A stretch of DNA of 64,000 nt from Posidonia oceanica (Eukaryota > Streptophyta > Magnoliopsida > Alismatales > Posidoniaceae), in NCBI GenBank assembly GCA_037176725.1, contig JAZBRS010000029.1, positions 119,693,001-119,757,000 on the forward strand, written 5' to 3'. The notes below the pieces were generated by a model that saw only the letters and a program-made list of their open reading frames with translations, was not told the DNA's origin and searched no databases. Position numbers and translations under genes: made by a program. This document shows positions 10,266-23,012 of this stretch, piece after piece. The stretch's first letter is position 1. Each line of letters begins with the position of its first letter.

Positions 10266-12474
10266 TGTAACACCCCATGCTTTTCTCCTTTTATTTCCTT
10301 AAATCTTTCCTAACACTCTCTATCTTTAGGCTTTGTTTGAATTTTAGAGAGTTGAGGTTTAGCCTTGCAAGTTGGCAATTATTTTGGGAAATAGTGTTTG
10401 AGGCGCTAAGCAAGCTCAGTTTGGAATTGTACTCTTTTTGGAGAAGAGAAGGAAGAGGAAGAAAGGAGAGGAGTTGCTGCTATGGGTGCTTGCCAAAGTT
10501 CCCTATTGCTCGCCGGCAATGTGGTTGAGAGGATGCAAGGTATGGGAAGCTTGAACCCAGTGCAATGCATAGTGCCATTTTCCCCTTTTTACCATGAATA
10601 TATGAAGTGAATGGTAGGAAATTGTAGATCTTTGAGTTTAATATGTGATTTGTGTGCTATGGATGCCTTGTGTGGTGATTTGGTGGTGGAACTAAGTTTT
10701 TTTGGCATGGATGTTTAGAATGTGGACTGTGGACTGTATTATATTGTTTGGCTACTGTATTTTGCAGATCCAGCATGTTTTTCTGCTTTTGTGATTGTGG
10801 AAAGTTTGGCAATTTATTCCTCTCGGTGTTATCTTCATTTTGAGCTTTGATTCACTCAATTTGGAGTTGTGTAGAGGAAATATGAATTTTTCTCTTCTGT
10901 AGACATCTTTGGTTGTTTTCTGCAAAATTTGTTCTATTGAGAATCGTTTTTTTTTCCAATGAATTTGAAATTTGCCATGTTGTGTTTGGTATCAAATGAA
11001 AGGTTTTTGTGTTTGCTTTTTTTGTGGATTTTGTTTTAGATCAAAACAAGTTGTGTAGCGCACGTTTTGGCTGTTCAGCATTTGGTTGAGAGCTACTTGG
11101 CATTTGCTTGGGGAGCTACTCAGCATTTGCTTGAGAGCTGCTTGGCCTTTGGTCGGGAGCTACTCGACGCTTGCTCGGGAGTTGCTTGATACTTGCGTTT
11201 TCTTCTCAATATTTGTGTTTTCTGCTTGACATTTGCTTGTGTGGTACTCAGCCTGAATTGCTAATGTGCATTCAGTGCTCGGCAGGAACTGCAGGTGTGG
11301 TGTTTTTGTTTTCTACGAGGATTTTTGTGATTTTTGTGTGTGTGTGGCCATGTTTTTGGGGTTGCGGCCCAGTGAAGCTTACTTATTGTGAAGTAATCTT
11401 GCCAAGAATGCCTAAAGACCTGACAGGATTGGAAACCTTTTCTATAAGAGGAAAGCACATCCTTGGGACAGGGACGAGAGATATCCCTTACCCTGTGACA
11501 AATGTTTGTGGTTGAGGCCCTTCCATGGGGGGTCGGGTCTAGCATGTGTTGTAGCTACCATGTGTTAGATAATAGTCTAGATAGAGACTTGGGCTTGAGG
11601 GTTAAGCAAGTTGCATGAGAGATAACAATTATACCCGATTGGGATAGGGAGTGTCTGATCACGGAGTAGCTCCGTCGCGGCATTGTTGGGTGTTTTGGCA
11701 CCTTATGCTTGTTGCCTGATCCTTGTGCTTGGTATCAGTACTTGGTGGGATTTTTAAAAGTATAGTGGGGCCACATGTTTGTTTTTGTTTTGCTGCAGTT
11801 ATGCTGTTTTTGTGGCTTTCTTTCTGAGGGAAGTGCTTTCTGTTTGGTTGTTTGTGGCAAGCACCGAGCGATTGTGTTGTTCGGCACTTCTATTGTTCGG
11901 TCGTTTGGCACTTTTGTTATGGTCATTTGGAACTTTTGTTGTTCGATTGTTCAACACTTCTATTGTGGTTGTTCGACACTTCTGTTGTTTGATCATTTGG
12001 TACTTCTGTTGTTTGGTCATTTGACACTTTTGTTTTGGTTGTTCAACACCTTTTCTGGTCGGTTTTGGCTCTGTGTGTGTTTGGTTTTCAGTTGTTCTTA
12101 TGCTGAAATTTGTGGTTTTATGCCCTGATTTTATATACTGTGCTTATATATTCTGAATTGTGGGTTTATGGCATGAGCATGTCACCTAAAAGCATTCCAA
12201 TGCTTGCAAGCAGAGGGTGGTCGGCCTTAGGTGGACCATACTGTGTATCTTGTATAGCATGACACTCACCCATGTTGTTGTTTAATTTTCAGGTGTATCT
12301 AAAGGAAATGAACATATAGGGTAAGTCACCATCTCCACACATAGGTCGGGGGCAATTTTGGTAGTTTTTGGTAGAGTAGGGCCCTTTGTGTATATTTTCA
12401 GTGGGTGTACTTTGGTTGTAGTAGGATTTTTTTTTTTTGGAGCTTGATCTTGTACTTGAAAGTTTTAAAGACTT
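10266..12474 (+). mobile_element. Truncated LTR related to the 3.3-kb TGTAAC family
   Basis: It starts TGTAACACCCCATGC at 10266, matching the reversed start of the 4032-7331 copy (TGTAACACACCCATG). It shares the purine-rich GAAGAGAAGGAAGAGG block and, near 12265-12295, the CACTCACCCATG...TTTTCAGGTG phrase that is also seen near 54825-54860 in the 51.7-55.0 kb copy. The expected ...TTACA end is absent: the sequence passes near 12475 into a Tat-type LTR, which probably inserted here. Open frames at 10277-10528, 11171-11515 and 11775-12128 lie within the LTR and are not genes. A repeated GTTCGACACTTCTGTTGTTTG phrase near 11870-12050 is a local tandem array. Confidence 0.6.
11866..12056 (+). repeat. 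Local tandem repeats inside the LTR (GTTCGRCACTTYTRTTGT)
   Basis: About eight variants of a 20-27 bp unit (GTTCGGCACTTCTATTGTTC, CGTTTGGCACTTTTGTTATGG, and similar) follow one another. They keep several frames open on both strands and explain the overlapping open frames there. Confidence 0.65.
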
Positions 12475-15161
12475 TGTATCTATAGACACCCAAATTTGAC
12501 GTCCAGTCGGTAGATTTCTTCTGGAGGAGCTTGCTCGGATCGCGGCATGGCGGACCCCACCTTCAACCCCAAAACCTACCCAAAATATTCCAAACTTACC
12601 TAAAATCTTCACACTACTAGCCTTCACAAGCCCAAGCCCCCTGGTCGTCCAAAATCCAAGGAAACGGGCCCAGAATTCATTGTAAAAGGCCCTATCCAGG
12701 GTAGCACGTATTGGTCTCGAGGGAAGCTCTCCTGTTTTGCATGTGCGGTTACCCTGGGTCAGTTGCCGTTGTAGGCCGCCTGAGCTCGCTGCGCATTCGC
12801 CGTGGCCGGCTTGCGCCTAGATTTTGACGCTCACCCGTGGACCTAGATCACAAGGTTCTAGCCCAGACCCCTCTCCACCACCAGCTCCACCCATGTGCAC
12901 TCCCAGCCTACCGTTTGAAAACCTCCCGTGCGTGGACTGACACACCACGACCTCCACCATGCTCCCCGATAGCACGGGCACCTTTCGGTGCTCTGGCACT
13001 GCACGTCGTCGCCACACATCGCCAGACCACGCCCTGCCACCCTGTGCCATCTCCCGTGCACGCCACCTCCTGCCAGAGCCTCCTTGTGCCAGACCAAAAC
13101 TAATCTCCCCCTTCCTTCCAGCTCCGGACGGCCATTCCCCGGGAGAACCAGCAGAGCACCCTTGGCAGCACTGCTGAGCCTCCCTTGCATCCTGGAGCCT
13201 CCGCACTTGCATCCTGGAGCCCAGCAGCAAGCCCAGAGCCTCGCCGAGCCTCTGAGCACCTCCACAGCCGTCCCTTTGCAAGCTCCCCAATGGCTGACAT
13301 CTCCCGGCAACCCAACACAGTAGCACACAACCATTGCCTCTCCGACCTCTTCCTTGCGTTCCCGGCAAGCGCATTGATAGTTGAGCACAGCCGGGCACTA
13401 GCCGCGTGCCTCCCGCCTGAGTCACGCATCCCCCCTCGCCGGCCGACCCAACACTTGACCAGCATCGCCGTGGAAGCCTCTAGCCGATCGCGTGTGGCTT
13501 CGATTGAGCAAGCACCTCCCCGCACAACCCTCGGACGTCTACGAGTGCAGCCCAGCCCCACTGTGCCACTGCCGCTGCCTCCCATGTTGTCACCGCCCAA
13601 GGTAGCACCGACTGTCGGCACCCCGCATCGGCGAGCCTCTCCACCAGCCCCTGTAGGTGAGCAACGCCTCCCCTAGCTTCATGGCACTCCCCTCTTGCTT
13701 CCTAGCTATTTAATCGCATGCAATTTCCCTTTGTTTGCCAGATTTCTGCCTTTGTTTTCCGACAAAGGCTTCGTCGGCCATGCAAGGCCGTTGGCCACTG
13801 AGCACGGTTGGGGAACGCCCACCGCCACCGCATTGCATCCCTAGATCTCCCCTCTTCCTTCCACATTACTCATAGGGAGCCACGTCTGCATCCTATGGGC
13901 TCCAGGCCTTCTTCAGGGCCGGCGAGTTGCCCCATTTTTGGCGACGTTGAGTGGAGGTGGGGGAGGAGATCCGAGCAGCATTTTTGTGTTTTAATTGCAT
14001 GGTTTTGTTCCCTGTAGTGCCATCTAGCCTTGTGCATGATCATTTGCATGTTTTACATTGCCTGCATCACGCATTTTGGCGATGAAGTCTAGCATTTGGA
14101 CTGTCAGACCAGTCCTGCGTGTAGCTCTCGTGTAGTGCTCTCGCGGCATGATAGTCCAGGCCGGACTTCGAGCCGAGATCTTGCACGATTCAGGCACGCA
14201 TTTTACAAACTAATTGCATGGATTTATTCCCAGATGTATGCTCTATATTTCCATGTCTTTACTTCATGTTATATACTGTTTGCATCCCATTTTGTTGGCG
14301 ATGAAGTTCGCTGGTCTGGCAGTCAAAATCGTCTCGCGGGTAGCTCTCGCGTATTACCTGTGTGTTTTTGATAGTGGTCAGACCGGCCAGAACAGAGCAC
14401 TTTCCTTCGATCTGCACGTGGTTTTCAGCATCTAGCTCGTTGTTGTGCATGCCCTTGCATCCATACATGTTGCCTGATTGTTGTTTCTCGATTTCACGCC
14501 CTGCGTCACCTATTTTCCCGTGGTTTTCCGCCTCGAACTTGGCTTTCATCGCATGTCGCTACTCGCATTGCATGGCTTTCTCCAACGTTTTGGTTTCTTG
14601 CCTGCATCCATTAGGGCGATGATGCTTATTGACTGGAGTTCTCATGAATCAAGGCATGCCTAGTTCAGAACATTGGCAGTGCTGCTGAGCATATAGATTG
14701 CATGTTTAATTTCCATCATGCATCTTAGTATTTTAAGCATTCATCATAGCATAGCATTACCGCCTACGGGCGAATATTAATTGGCATTAAATTGCCGACA
14801 TTCCGCACATGCGAACGAAAAGCCTAGAAAGACCGATTTCCAGGCGCATGGGGGTGCCTAACACCTTCCCATGCGTAACAGGAGTCCTTACCCTTTCTCT
14901 GGCCTGCAATGACCAATTTGCCCTCATCCTTGGCACAAGTCATGCATTTTGTAGCATTAGCACGCATTTCCATGCTTTCTTCGTTTTTCCTTGTCTTCCC
15001 GATAATAGACTAGGTGGCGACTACTTTTGCTTTATCTTTGCTTCTTTTCGACGCTTTTCCAGTGTTTTCGAGTCGAGCATCCTTCATTGGATTCATCCGC
15101 CGATCATCCGTGACCCTCAAACGTTGTGCTGGTCACGCCGGCATCGGTTGAGGCGGTCACA
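12475..15161 (+). mobile_element. Tat-type LTR, probably solo (2.7 kb)
   Basis: The 5' end is degenerate (TATAGACACCCAAATTTGACG near 12484, compare TGTTGACACCCCATTTTGAC at 57695). The 3' end is GGCGGTCACA at 15161. In between lies a GC- and C-rich block (12700-13680), then CGATGATGCTTATTGACTGG, TTCTCATGAATCAAGGCATG, the conserved hairpin, and the CTTGTCTTCC..AATAGACTAGGTGGCGACT motif; these occur in the same order at 62.88-63.33 kb. No PBS follows 15161. The large overlapping open frames at 12817-13676 on both strands come from the GC-rich block and are not believable genes. Confidence 0.75.
14845..14875 (+). other. Conserved LTR hairpin, copy 2
   Basis: CGCATGGG (14845-14852) pairs perfectly with CCCATGCG (14868-14875). 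An inner GGTG/CACC stem closes on a CCTAA loop with a TT bulge. Confidence 0.7.
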
Positions 15162-15896
15162 GGGACAATATCAAAATATTTGTATTTAAATTTTAAATGC
15201 CATGGCAGCTTTCTTGAGAATTTTATACTTGTAGTTTGTGAATGTTTTGAAGCTTTAATAGGTGTTTGTGTTGTAGTTTTGATAGAGGAAACTCTGTCTG
15301 TCTTTTTCTGTGGATACAGGTCTATCTCATTGAATATAATTCATATATTTGATGAGATGTGACAATATTATCCTCGACATGAGTTGAATATTATAAGTTA
15401 ATCAATTGATATTTACAATTATTGCCATTGAAATCAAAACCCAAACCTGACGTTGCTGCCGTCGGTTGCTACCCACCATCGGCTACCACCGACTGCCACC
15501 CTTCGTTGACCGCCATCGACTATCGTAACCAGTGATGGCCACCTCTAGTTGTTGAGCATCATTGGCCACCTCCAACCGTTGTTGACTGTCACTGTTGGAT
15601 GGCAACCCACCAGATAGACCAGGCCCTTTAAAGAAATGGTGGTGGTGCTAGTCAAAGAGGAAAAGAGATGAGTAGGAAGAAAGAGTAGAAAAAATGAAGA
15701 GGATATTTTCAACATTTAACTAGTTATAGAGTACCAAGAAGCTGAGTCAAAAAAATAGAATATCAAACAAGATTGTGGTAGGTGGGAATCTACCTACAAA
15801 AATCTCAATTTAAAAGTTCTCATAGAAAACCTGGATTTCTAGGAAGCTTTAGCCTACAAAAGTCGAACCAAACGTTCCTAATTTTGACTTGGTTAC
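15162..15896. other. Unrecognised sequence between LTR and MITE
   Basis: No supported gene. 15440-15610 has repeated CACCRACTGCCACC/GTTGACC phrases (a decayed GC-rich repeat). 15600-15890 ends in AGTCGAACCAAACGTTCC, a phrase usual at ends of plant MITEs. Mirrored at 30495-31229. Confidence 0.4.
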
Positions 15897-16468
15897 TAAG
15901 GGTGGCAATTTCTGACTCGACACGCCAACCTGACATTTAAATGCGTTAGGGTTGGGCTTAGTTGAATTCGGGTTAGAAATGGGTTAACTCGTTTGACCCA
16001 TTTAATAAATGAGTTAAATTCATGTTCAATAGAGCTAACCTATTTATGACTCGTCAATCCGTATAATTAATTAAATATATAATTTTTTTAATTTATATTT
16101 ATAAAATATGTAATTATAAAGTTTGATTTGTATTTAACAATTTATGTTATTTATGTACTTGGTTATTCACTTGTGTCTTGTGAGTAATTATTTAGGTATT
16201 TATTTTATTTCTTTGATAATATTCAAAGTTAGATAATATTAAACAAGTTGAATGGGTTAAACAGGTTGCATTAATCTGTCTAACTCATTTAACAGAATAA
16301 ATAGGTTAAACGAGTTGTGTTGGGTCAACCCTTCTGTAAATGAATTGAATTCAGGTTGGAATTTTCAACCTGTTTAATAAATGAGTTGAATTCGGGTTGG
16401 TTGTAAATGAATCTGGTTGGAAACAGGTTGATCTGAACCCGTTTCATCAATTCATTTTGCCACCCCTA
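15897..16468. mobile_element. hAT-type MITE, 572 bp (left-arm copy)
   Basis: Ends TAAGGGTGGCAA / TTGCCACCCCTA form terminal inverted repeats. The 8-bp target duplication TTGGTTAC is perfect (15889-15896 and 16469-16476). The interior is rich in GGGTTRR and AACCC phrases and codes for nothing. Confidence 0.9.
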
Positions 16469-16577
16469 TTGGTTACATTTACGGGTTAGGGAAGTTTCAA
16501 CTTTTGCTGCACTAGTTCCTCAAGAAATCTAGTTTCTACATTGTCGTTGTTGTATTAGTATTTAATTTGTTTTTAAT

Positions 16578-17424
16578 AATTGACTTGTTGGTATCCTCAA
16601 CTTCAAAATCATATATTTTAGTATCCTCAACTTCAACCATTATATAGCATAGTCATTTTGTCGACTTACAATAATTTTTGACCAAAATATGTTGAAGATC
16701 GAACCCCACCGAAAGTGAGAGAAACAAATGAATAAAATAGAAAAGAAGATTAAACACACACAAACACAACAACAACATAGGATTTATGTGGTTCGGTAAA
16801 AGCCTACATCTATGGCCGCATTAGGGTTATCTTTCACTATTAGAGAAGATAATGATAATACAAGTACAAGAGGTATGTCCACATATATATAGACCCCCGT
16901 TCCGAAACACCTGCTATAGTGGCAGTACTGGTGTGGTTTCAAATCAAACTCCACATCTCTGACAAAATACCCTCTAACCTACCTATTTAAACTCTCTTTC
17001 TCTTTACTTTCTCAACATTCTTTCTTCTTCCTCTTCCACTTCAAGTTCACTCAACTCTAACTCTAGCCCTTCCAAGCCACTATCGCCGACCACCACCCCA
17101 CTTAGGCACAAAGAGCCGATCTCCCTTGATGTAGACTAGTCCATCCCGTATCAAAAATAGATTGGCCTTTTTGTATCAAAGTGTATGGTTTTGAAGTTGT
17201 GGTCATTGAAGTGAAAATTGATATACGTTAAGGATATTATCATGTCAATTACTCAAAAAATAATAGAAGACATAATGGTCATGCTAAGACTTTTTTTGAC
17301 ACCGTTAGGTCACTTATGCACACACTGAAACTAAAACTAAGTTGAGGACACCAAATTATATGGTTTTGAAGTTGAAGCCGTTGAAATGAAAATTAGTGTA
17401 AGTTGAAGATACATCAAGTCAATT
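16578..17424. repeat. MULE-like inverted-repeat unit (left-arm copy)
   Basis: AATTGACTTGTTGGTATCC at 16578 faces a degenerate inverted copy ending ATACATCAAGTCAATT at 17424, and the internal phrases CTTCAACTTCAAAACCAT / ATGGTTTTGAAGTTG are repeated. It resembles the ends of the Pack-MULE at 35361. I could not find a clean target duplication. Around 16760-16910 lies a promoter- or UTR-like phrase GATTTATGTGGTTCGGTAAA that is common in plant repeats. Confidence 0.35.
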
Positions 17425-17820
17425 ACTCATTTGTTTTCTATTTTCCGGTGTACCATGGGAGAAAGAAGGAGACTATCGAGTATTATGCCCTTAGAAGTGT
17501 TGATAAGTCGTCGGGGAGCAAGGTCCTTAATAAGGCGAGTCTTGTTTGTCACTGGATTTTTTTTCAATTAATGCTAGATTAGTATTAATTGGTGTGCTTT
17601 TTGTTTTCTGAATGCTAACTTAAATGTTGTATATTTCTCCATATGCTTCTTTGGTTTACTTCTTTTTTACTCTTACCTAGGGCTGCATGCTCTTTTAGAG
17701 CCAACACCAAGTTTTTAGCCTTTTCAGTTTCCCTTGTTGCCATTGAACTTTCCTGTTTGGGCCTGTTCTCTTTTATTTCTACTTATCTTTGTCTTTTTTT
17801 CTCTTTTTTGTGGTGTCAAT

Positions 17821-18014
17821 TAGGAGTGCAATTGGATCAAGGTGTTATCATATCCGTATCTGTTTTTGAAGTACGAATACAGATCAAATATTATAGAAGA
17901 TTTGAAAATTGATATCTATATCTGTATCCGTATCCGCTTGAGATGGATACGGATAATCTATATCCTCTAAAAACCGGATACGGGATGGATATCCTATATC
18001 TGTTCGCAGCCCTA
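17821..18014. mobile_element. hAT-type MITE, 194 bp (left-arm copy)
   Basis: TAGGAGTGCAATTGG at the left end and CGCAGCCCTA at the right form imperfect inverted repeats. The 8-bp duplication GTGTCAAT is perfect (17813-17820, 18015-18022). The interior holds repeated GGATACGGAT motifs in both orientations, able to fold. Confidence 0.85.
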
Positions 18015-18174
18015 GTGTCAATTATATGTGATAATGTACATGGTATCGTTCATCTCCCTTTAGTTTCACCTACTATTTTTAGCTATGTGATTTGAAGATT
18101 TAAATTGGTTTGTTTTTACAATTTTTCTCATTTTCAGCAGATAATCAATTGTGGTTTATCTTTAGTTTGAGCTT

Positions 18175-18291
18175 ACTGTTATTGCAAACCAACTCAAATA
18201 ACCGAGTTGACCAGGAGTTTGTGGTTCCACAATCCCCACCAGAGTTCAAATTCTGGTGCCAACAACAATATTACCATTTCAAAAAAAAAAA
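18175..18291 (+). mobile_element. SINE-like unit (left-arm copy)
   Basis: TAACCGAGTTGA (18199-18210) fits a Pol III A box, GAGTTCAAATTC (18242-18253) a B box, and an 11-nt A run closes the unit (18281-18291). This is the layout of a tRNA-derived SINE. No target duplication is clear. Confidence 0.45.
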
Positions 18292-19325
18292 GTTTACTTT
18301 CATAGTCAACAAAAAGGAAATTTGATTCACCATTTGAAACTTTAGCTGTAATGATTTCTTTGAAAAATGGAGTCAATTTAATCTTTGAAATTTCAATTGG
18401 TGGTTACTGAACTTTTTCCTTTAGAGGAATATCATTCAGGTACCTGCATGTGTTCTTAAAATATATAGTAATGAATTGCAACAGGCTTTGCTTCCTTCTT
18501 CTTTCAATGTAATGGTATGGTAGTTCGTTTCGTTTATGCGATCCACTGGTGTTCATTTTTTACACTGATTTTACTATTTATCAACTATTTAATACATGGT
18601 CATTTGTTCATTTTTTTGTTTTTGAATTTTAGTGGTTTGCCAAAATAGAAGGCAGCCCTTTTTGAGGCTCTTGAGAAGGTTAAATATGGTGAGAACTCTG
18701 CCATTTTGGTACTATTTACTTCTTCACATGTCTTTCGAGAAAAATGATAGGAGAAAAAAAACATCATCCAAGATGCAAATACATCGCTGTTAGACAATCA
18801 ATAAAAAAAAACAAAAAACAAAAAACAAACTGTAACTACATCCAATGAAAACAAAAAACAAACTGTAACTACATCAAATGAACTAGAACATTGATCCAAT
18901 CCCTCATAAGACGATGATTGGCATTCAAGAACTCCTCAAAGGAATAGCTTTACGGAACTATTTTGACGCTGCAATATTGTCCAACATATGGTGTGAATCA
19001 ACAGCAAGACCTTTTGGTTTGTGCTGATGAGTTTCCTAATTTTCAGTCATAATTTCTTGATAAGAACTGATGATAGTAAATTTTCCAAAATTTTCCAAAA
19101 TTTTCCAACTGCCATGTCGATTCATCGTCCTCATCTGGCTGTGCAAAGACCTCTTATCAAAATTCCATTGCAACTTGTGCGCGTCTCCTCCTCGTCCCGC
19201 ACACCAGTGGTGAAGCCAGGAATTCAAATTAATGGGGGCTATTAATAAATATAGTACTTTTATAAAAGTTCCAAACAAACATAATATATCATCATTATTC
19301 ATTACAATCCAAAACTAAAAAAAAA

Positions 19326-21668
19326 TTACAATTGTCCTCGACGAGGCTTCATATTTTGAAAGCGTTGTATTATTACCATATCACTAATGCTATCAAATAC
19401 ATCATTTTCAATGTAAGTAATCAAAGTATCATTCATCCAATGATCATCCATTCGATTCCGTAATTTTGTTTTGACAATATTCATTGCAGAAAAACACCTC
19501 TCCACTGTTGCTGTAGCCATTGGTAATGTTAATACCAACGTGATAAGCAAATAAACCAAAGGATACAAGATATCTTTCTTCTTAGAAATCATCTTCTCGG
19601 CTAAAGCACCAATTCCTTTTAAACCAAGAAATTCATCATCATGACGCATGTCATAAATGTATGAGTCGAGCTCATCACCAAGGTATAAAAGATCATTTGA
19701 AGAAAAGTCCATAGGATAAAATTCTACTAGACAGATCAACTTATCTTTATCAAATGCCTTGAATGAGTCACTTGGATCTAAAGATGTCATACAAAATAGC
19801 AACTCTGTATTTGCTTCTGAGAAACGATTGTTGAGCTCCTGAAGTTGGATGTCTATGACATAATAAAACAACTCAACACGGTAATGATGAAGGTTTGTTA
19901 TTTGTTCTGCTCCTTTACGTAGACGGCCTTCACGTATATATTTATCTTCCATGTTAGGAACATCAATTTTATGTTTTACACAAAATAAAGAAACTTCAGC
20001 TAGTAGATCATCCCAACTACCATCTCTCAAATTTTGTAGTCGCTTTTTTGATGACAACACTAAATGCATAGCATTCACAATATTCTAATCTTTTTTCTGC
20101 AAAGACTGTGATAATATATGTGTAATTGCTAAAATCTTTCTCATCAAATGCAAGCTAAGAATAAAATCGAAAGATTTCAAACTTAGCAAAAGAGTATTAG
20201 CTTCAAGTCTTTGTTCTCCCTTCAAACCATCTATCTTAATAATCTCAAGAACATGTACCACTGAAGAGAACATGGCTATTAAGCTCACCAAAGAAGTATA
20301 ATGTGAACTCCATCGAGTATCACCAGCACGCCGCAATGAAGTCTCTTGATTCAAACCTCGTCCTTTGGGAAGTTCACCACTTTCAAGTGCTTTATCAACC
20401 TCAATAAGTTGCTACTCTCGAAGCATGTCACATCGTTTAGATGAAGATCCAATAATATTTACCACACTAGTTACTACAAAAAAGAGAATATCCATATGAG
20501 GTTCTTTTCTTGCCAAAGCAACTAATGCTAATTGGAGTTGATGAGCAAAACAATGGATATAATGTGCAGACTTATTTTCATTCAATATTAAATCTTGCAA
20601 TCCATGAAATTCACCAGCCACATTGCTAGCTCTATCATAACCTTGACCTCGTAAACTTGGCATACTAAGTCCATGTTTTGAAAACAACTTCTCTACTGCA
20701 GCCTTCAAGGTTATAGCTTTTGTATCGGTAACATGAACAATTCCTAAGAATCTTTCAACTACTCCACCCTTCTTGTTCACGAAACGCAACACAATTGTCA
20801 TTTGTTCTTTGGTAGAAACATCACGTGCTTCATCAACCAATAAAGAGAAGAATGTATTCTTAACCTCCTCAATAATAAGATTGGTTGTTTCTATTGCACA
20901 ACAATTAACAATCTCCTTTTGGATATCAGATGAAGTTAGGCTATCATTTCCAGGAGCATTATCCCACATGGTTCTGTACTCTTCATGGAGAAGAGTAAGA
21001 TGTCTCTGTAATTCCAAATAATTTCCTTGATTACTTGAATTCTGTGATTCATCATGTCCACGAAAAGGTAAGCCAGTTCTCAAAAGAAAACGAATATTCT
21101 GAACAGCTGTTTGTAGAAGTCTTCGATACTCTTGACGTGTTTTGTCAGAATGTCTTGAAAAAGAAGTCTCAACATGCTGCTCTTGATTCATCAAGGCTTC
21201 ACAAGCTCTCTTAGTTATATTGTGAACACTACTATGATTTCCCACATGTGTTTGTAATCTACTTTTCTTTTTCCAATTACTGAAACCATTTGTCACAAAT
21301 GCATCAGATTTCTTATTAGATGATCTAAAGAGATAGCAAAAGAGACAAAACACAGCATCCTTTGCAATACTATACTCTAGCCAAGTAGGATATTGATCAA
21401 ACCAAGTTTGTGAAAACTCTCGATTTTGATCAATAATAAACTTGGAAGGAAAATTATGGTGGCGAGGTTGGCAAGGTGATCTTTGTAAATAAGTCCTTCG
21501 AATTTTATCTTGATCATTGAAGGGATAACTAGATATTGGTGGCCTTAAACCAGGATCAGAAGGAAGATCATCCAGATTTAACTCTACACGCTTTTTCTTT
21601 GGAGAAGTGTGATTGCTATCAATTTCTTCATTGATTTTCTTTTTCCCTTTTATCAAGAACTTATCCAT
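19326..21668 (-). pseudogene. hAT transposase (zf-MYM1/TTF-type), left copy, two internal stops
   Basis: This is the transposase of the surrounding hAT element. In one minus-strand frame I read MDKFLIKGKKK at the start (ATG at 21668), a TTF-type zinc finger region (WFDQYPTWLEYSIAKDAVFC, about residues 95-125), the DUF4371/RNase-H-like core with SLLVDEARDVSTKEQM and GQGYDRASNVAGE, and the C-terminal hAT dimerisation block (LVLTLPMATATVERCFSAMN). Length is about 780 codons, usual for the family. The frame upstream of 21668 is open to 21701, but TTTTCAG just before points to a splice acceptor, so I chose the MDKF start. TAG stops at 20412-20414 and 20085-20087 break the protein; both fit CAG to TAG changes. 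Both stops are shared with the right copy, so the element could not make its own transposase before or at the time of duplication. Confidence 0.92.
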
Positions 21669-22539
21669 GAATGAAGAACAAGTAACTGAAAATATGATCA
21701 AACAAGAAAAAAAAGACAGTAAGCACTAAGCATAAGTATGAAATCTCAGAAAAATTTAACTTTATAAATTATCTCTAAAAACTTCTAAAATATTTAACAC
21801 ACAACTTACCTACACTCCAATTCCAATATATCAACAGTCCAAGGACTCTTGATTTAATATTATTCAACTCAGGAAATCCCAGAATCTGTCCAACAATATG
21901 ATGCAAGAGCGGAGAGCCTGAGATACCAAAAAGGACTAATCACATAAAAATACAAGTAAATAACAAATTAAGAGTTTGCACTTCCTCACAGCACAAAAAA
22001 TGATAAAAACATTTCAACATTTGAGACAAATCAAACGCAAGGATTAGCATTGACCATCCACTTTATTCGTCTTTAGTAAGAAGTAGTTGTTGACATTTTT
22101 ATCATAAAATTTTCGAATAGGTGTCGAGAAAACAGGTTGTTTATGACATTTTTATCATAAAAATTCGAATAGGTGCCTGATTCTTACCCTCAATTTGTAA
22201 CTTTGGCAAACCATCATGTTTCATTGAATCTATATAGACTTGGTAAATTCATTTTCCCTGTTGTGAACATGTTGTATCTATCATTGCCATTAGAGATGTA
22301 AGTAATATTGGGAACTATGTGAAAAAAGAGGAAACCTGAGGGTTTTGATTTAATTTTTGGGATGATGCTGAAGACTTTGACAAGTAACTCAAGAATAAAG
22401 GAATGCTTTTTGAAAAGAAATATGAAGAAAAGCGTTTATGATTAAGAGTGCATTTTAACGGACGGATGGACAAACAGCCATTTGATATATTGCACATTGG
22501 AGTTCATGTTTGTAATCTTTTACATCAAAGCAGGAGTGG

Positions 22540-22665
22540 AGGAGGAGGAGGAGGACTGAGGAGGGAGGAGGAGTGGAGGAGGGAGGAGGAGGAGGAGGAG
22601 GACGAGGAGGAGGAGGAGGAGGAGGACTACGGAGGACTGAGGAGGAGGAGGACGACGACGACGAC
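22540..22665 (+). repeat. GGA-rich microsatellite, left copy
   Basis: Runs of GGA/GAG triplets with GAC interruptions inside the 5' part of the hAT. All three frames stay open over part of it on both strands, giving Glu/Gly- or Ser/Pro-rich frames that are not genes. The right-arm counterpart is longer. Confidence 0.9.
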
Positions 22666-23012
22666 CGACGTAACCCACTAAACCAAGGCAGCACTAACCT
22701 CCTGTGGTGTGTTGCCGACTTGCTGTGTTGGTGTTCGGTCCGGCGCCTGGCGGAGGAGGAGGATGACTAGAGGAGGAGGACTGGAGGCTGTGCCGCCGGT
22801 GGGAGGAGGAGCCGAGGAGCGGAGGAGGTGCAGCGGCTTGAAAAAAACGGTGGCTTGCGAAAGGAGTCGGTGGAGGAGGGAGATGAATAGGGTTTGGGGG
22901 GTTTTTGAAAATTTATTGGTTAAATTTAGAAAAAGTCCTCTACTTAGTAATTATTTTGCAAAAGTCTTGTGGGGTCTAAGACCCCACCAGACCCCTCTTG
23001 CCTTCGCCCTTG

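Larger units (their letters stand above)
13295..23012 (+). repeat. Left arm of the large inverted duplication
   Basis: From TGACATCTCCCGGCAACCC at 13295 to the hAT terminus at 23012, the sequence matches, in reverse complement, 23309-33098. It holds part of the Tat LTR, two hAT-type MITEs, a SINE-like unit and a hAT transposon, all in mirrored order in the other arm. Arm lengths are about 9.72 and 9.79 kb; the difference lies mostly in the GGA/TCC microsatellite of the hAT. Confidence 0.95.
19205..23012 (-). mobile_element. hAT transposon, left copy (3.8 kb)
   Basis: The 3' terminus is CAGTGGTGAAGCCAGG at 19205 and the 5' terminus CTTGCCTTCGCCCTTG ends at 23012; these are inverted repeats of the CAGKGGCGAAG type used by plant hATs. 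The 8-bp target duplication CCGCACAC is present on the left (19197-19204) but absent on the right, where ATCACAGC begins the spacer. So the 5' end is not joined to its own target site here, unlike the right copy. It carries a decayed transposase gene (19326-21668) and a GGA microsatellite near its 5' end. Confidence 0.9.

Noticed and set aside
12817..13676. Overlapping 100-200-codon frames on both strands (and mirrored at 32738-33151)
   Set aside because: They lie in the GC-rich block of a Tat-type LTR; many frames are open at once and no known domain is seen.
18190..18260. Possible tRNA gene (A-box and B-box words)
   Set aside because: No cloverleaf can be folded and an A run follows; a SINE-like unit explains it better.
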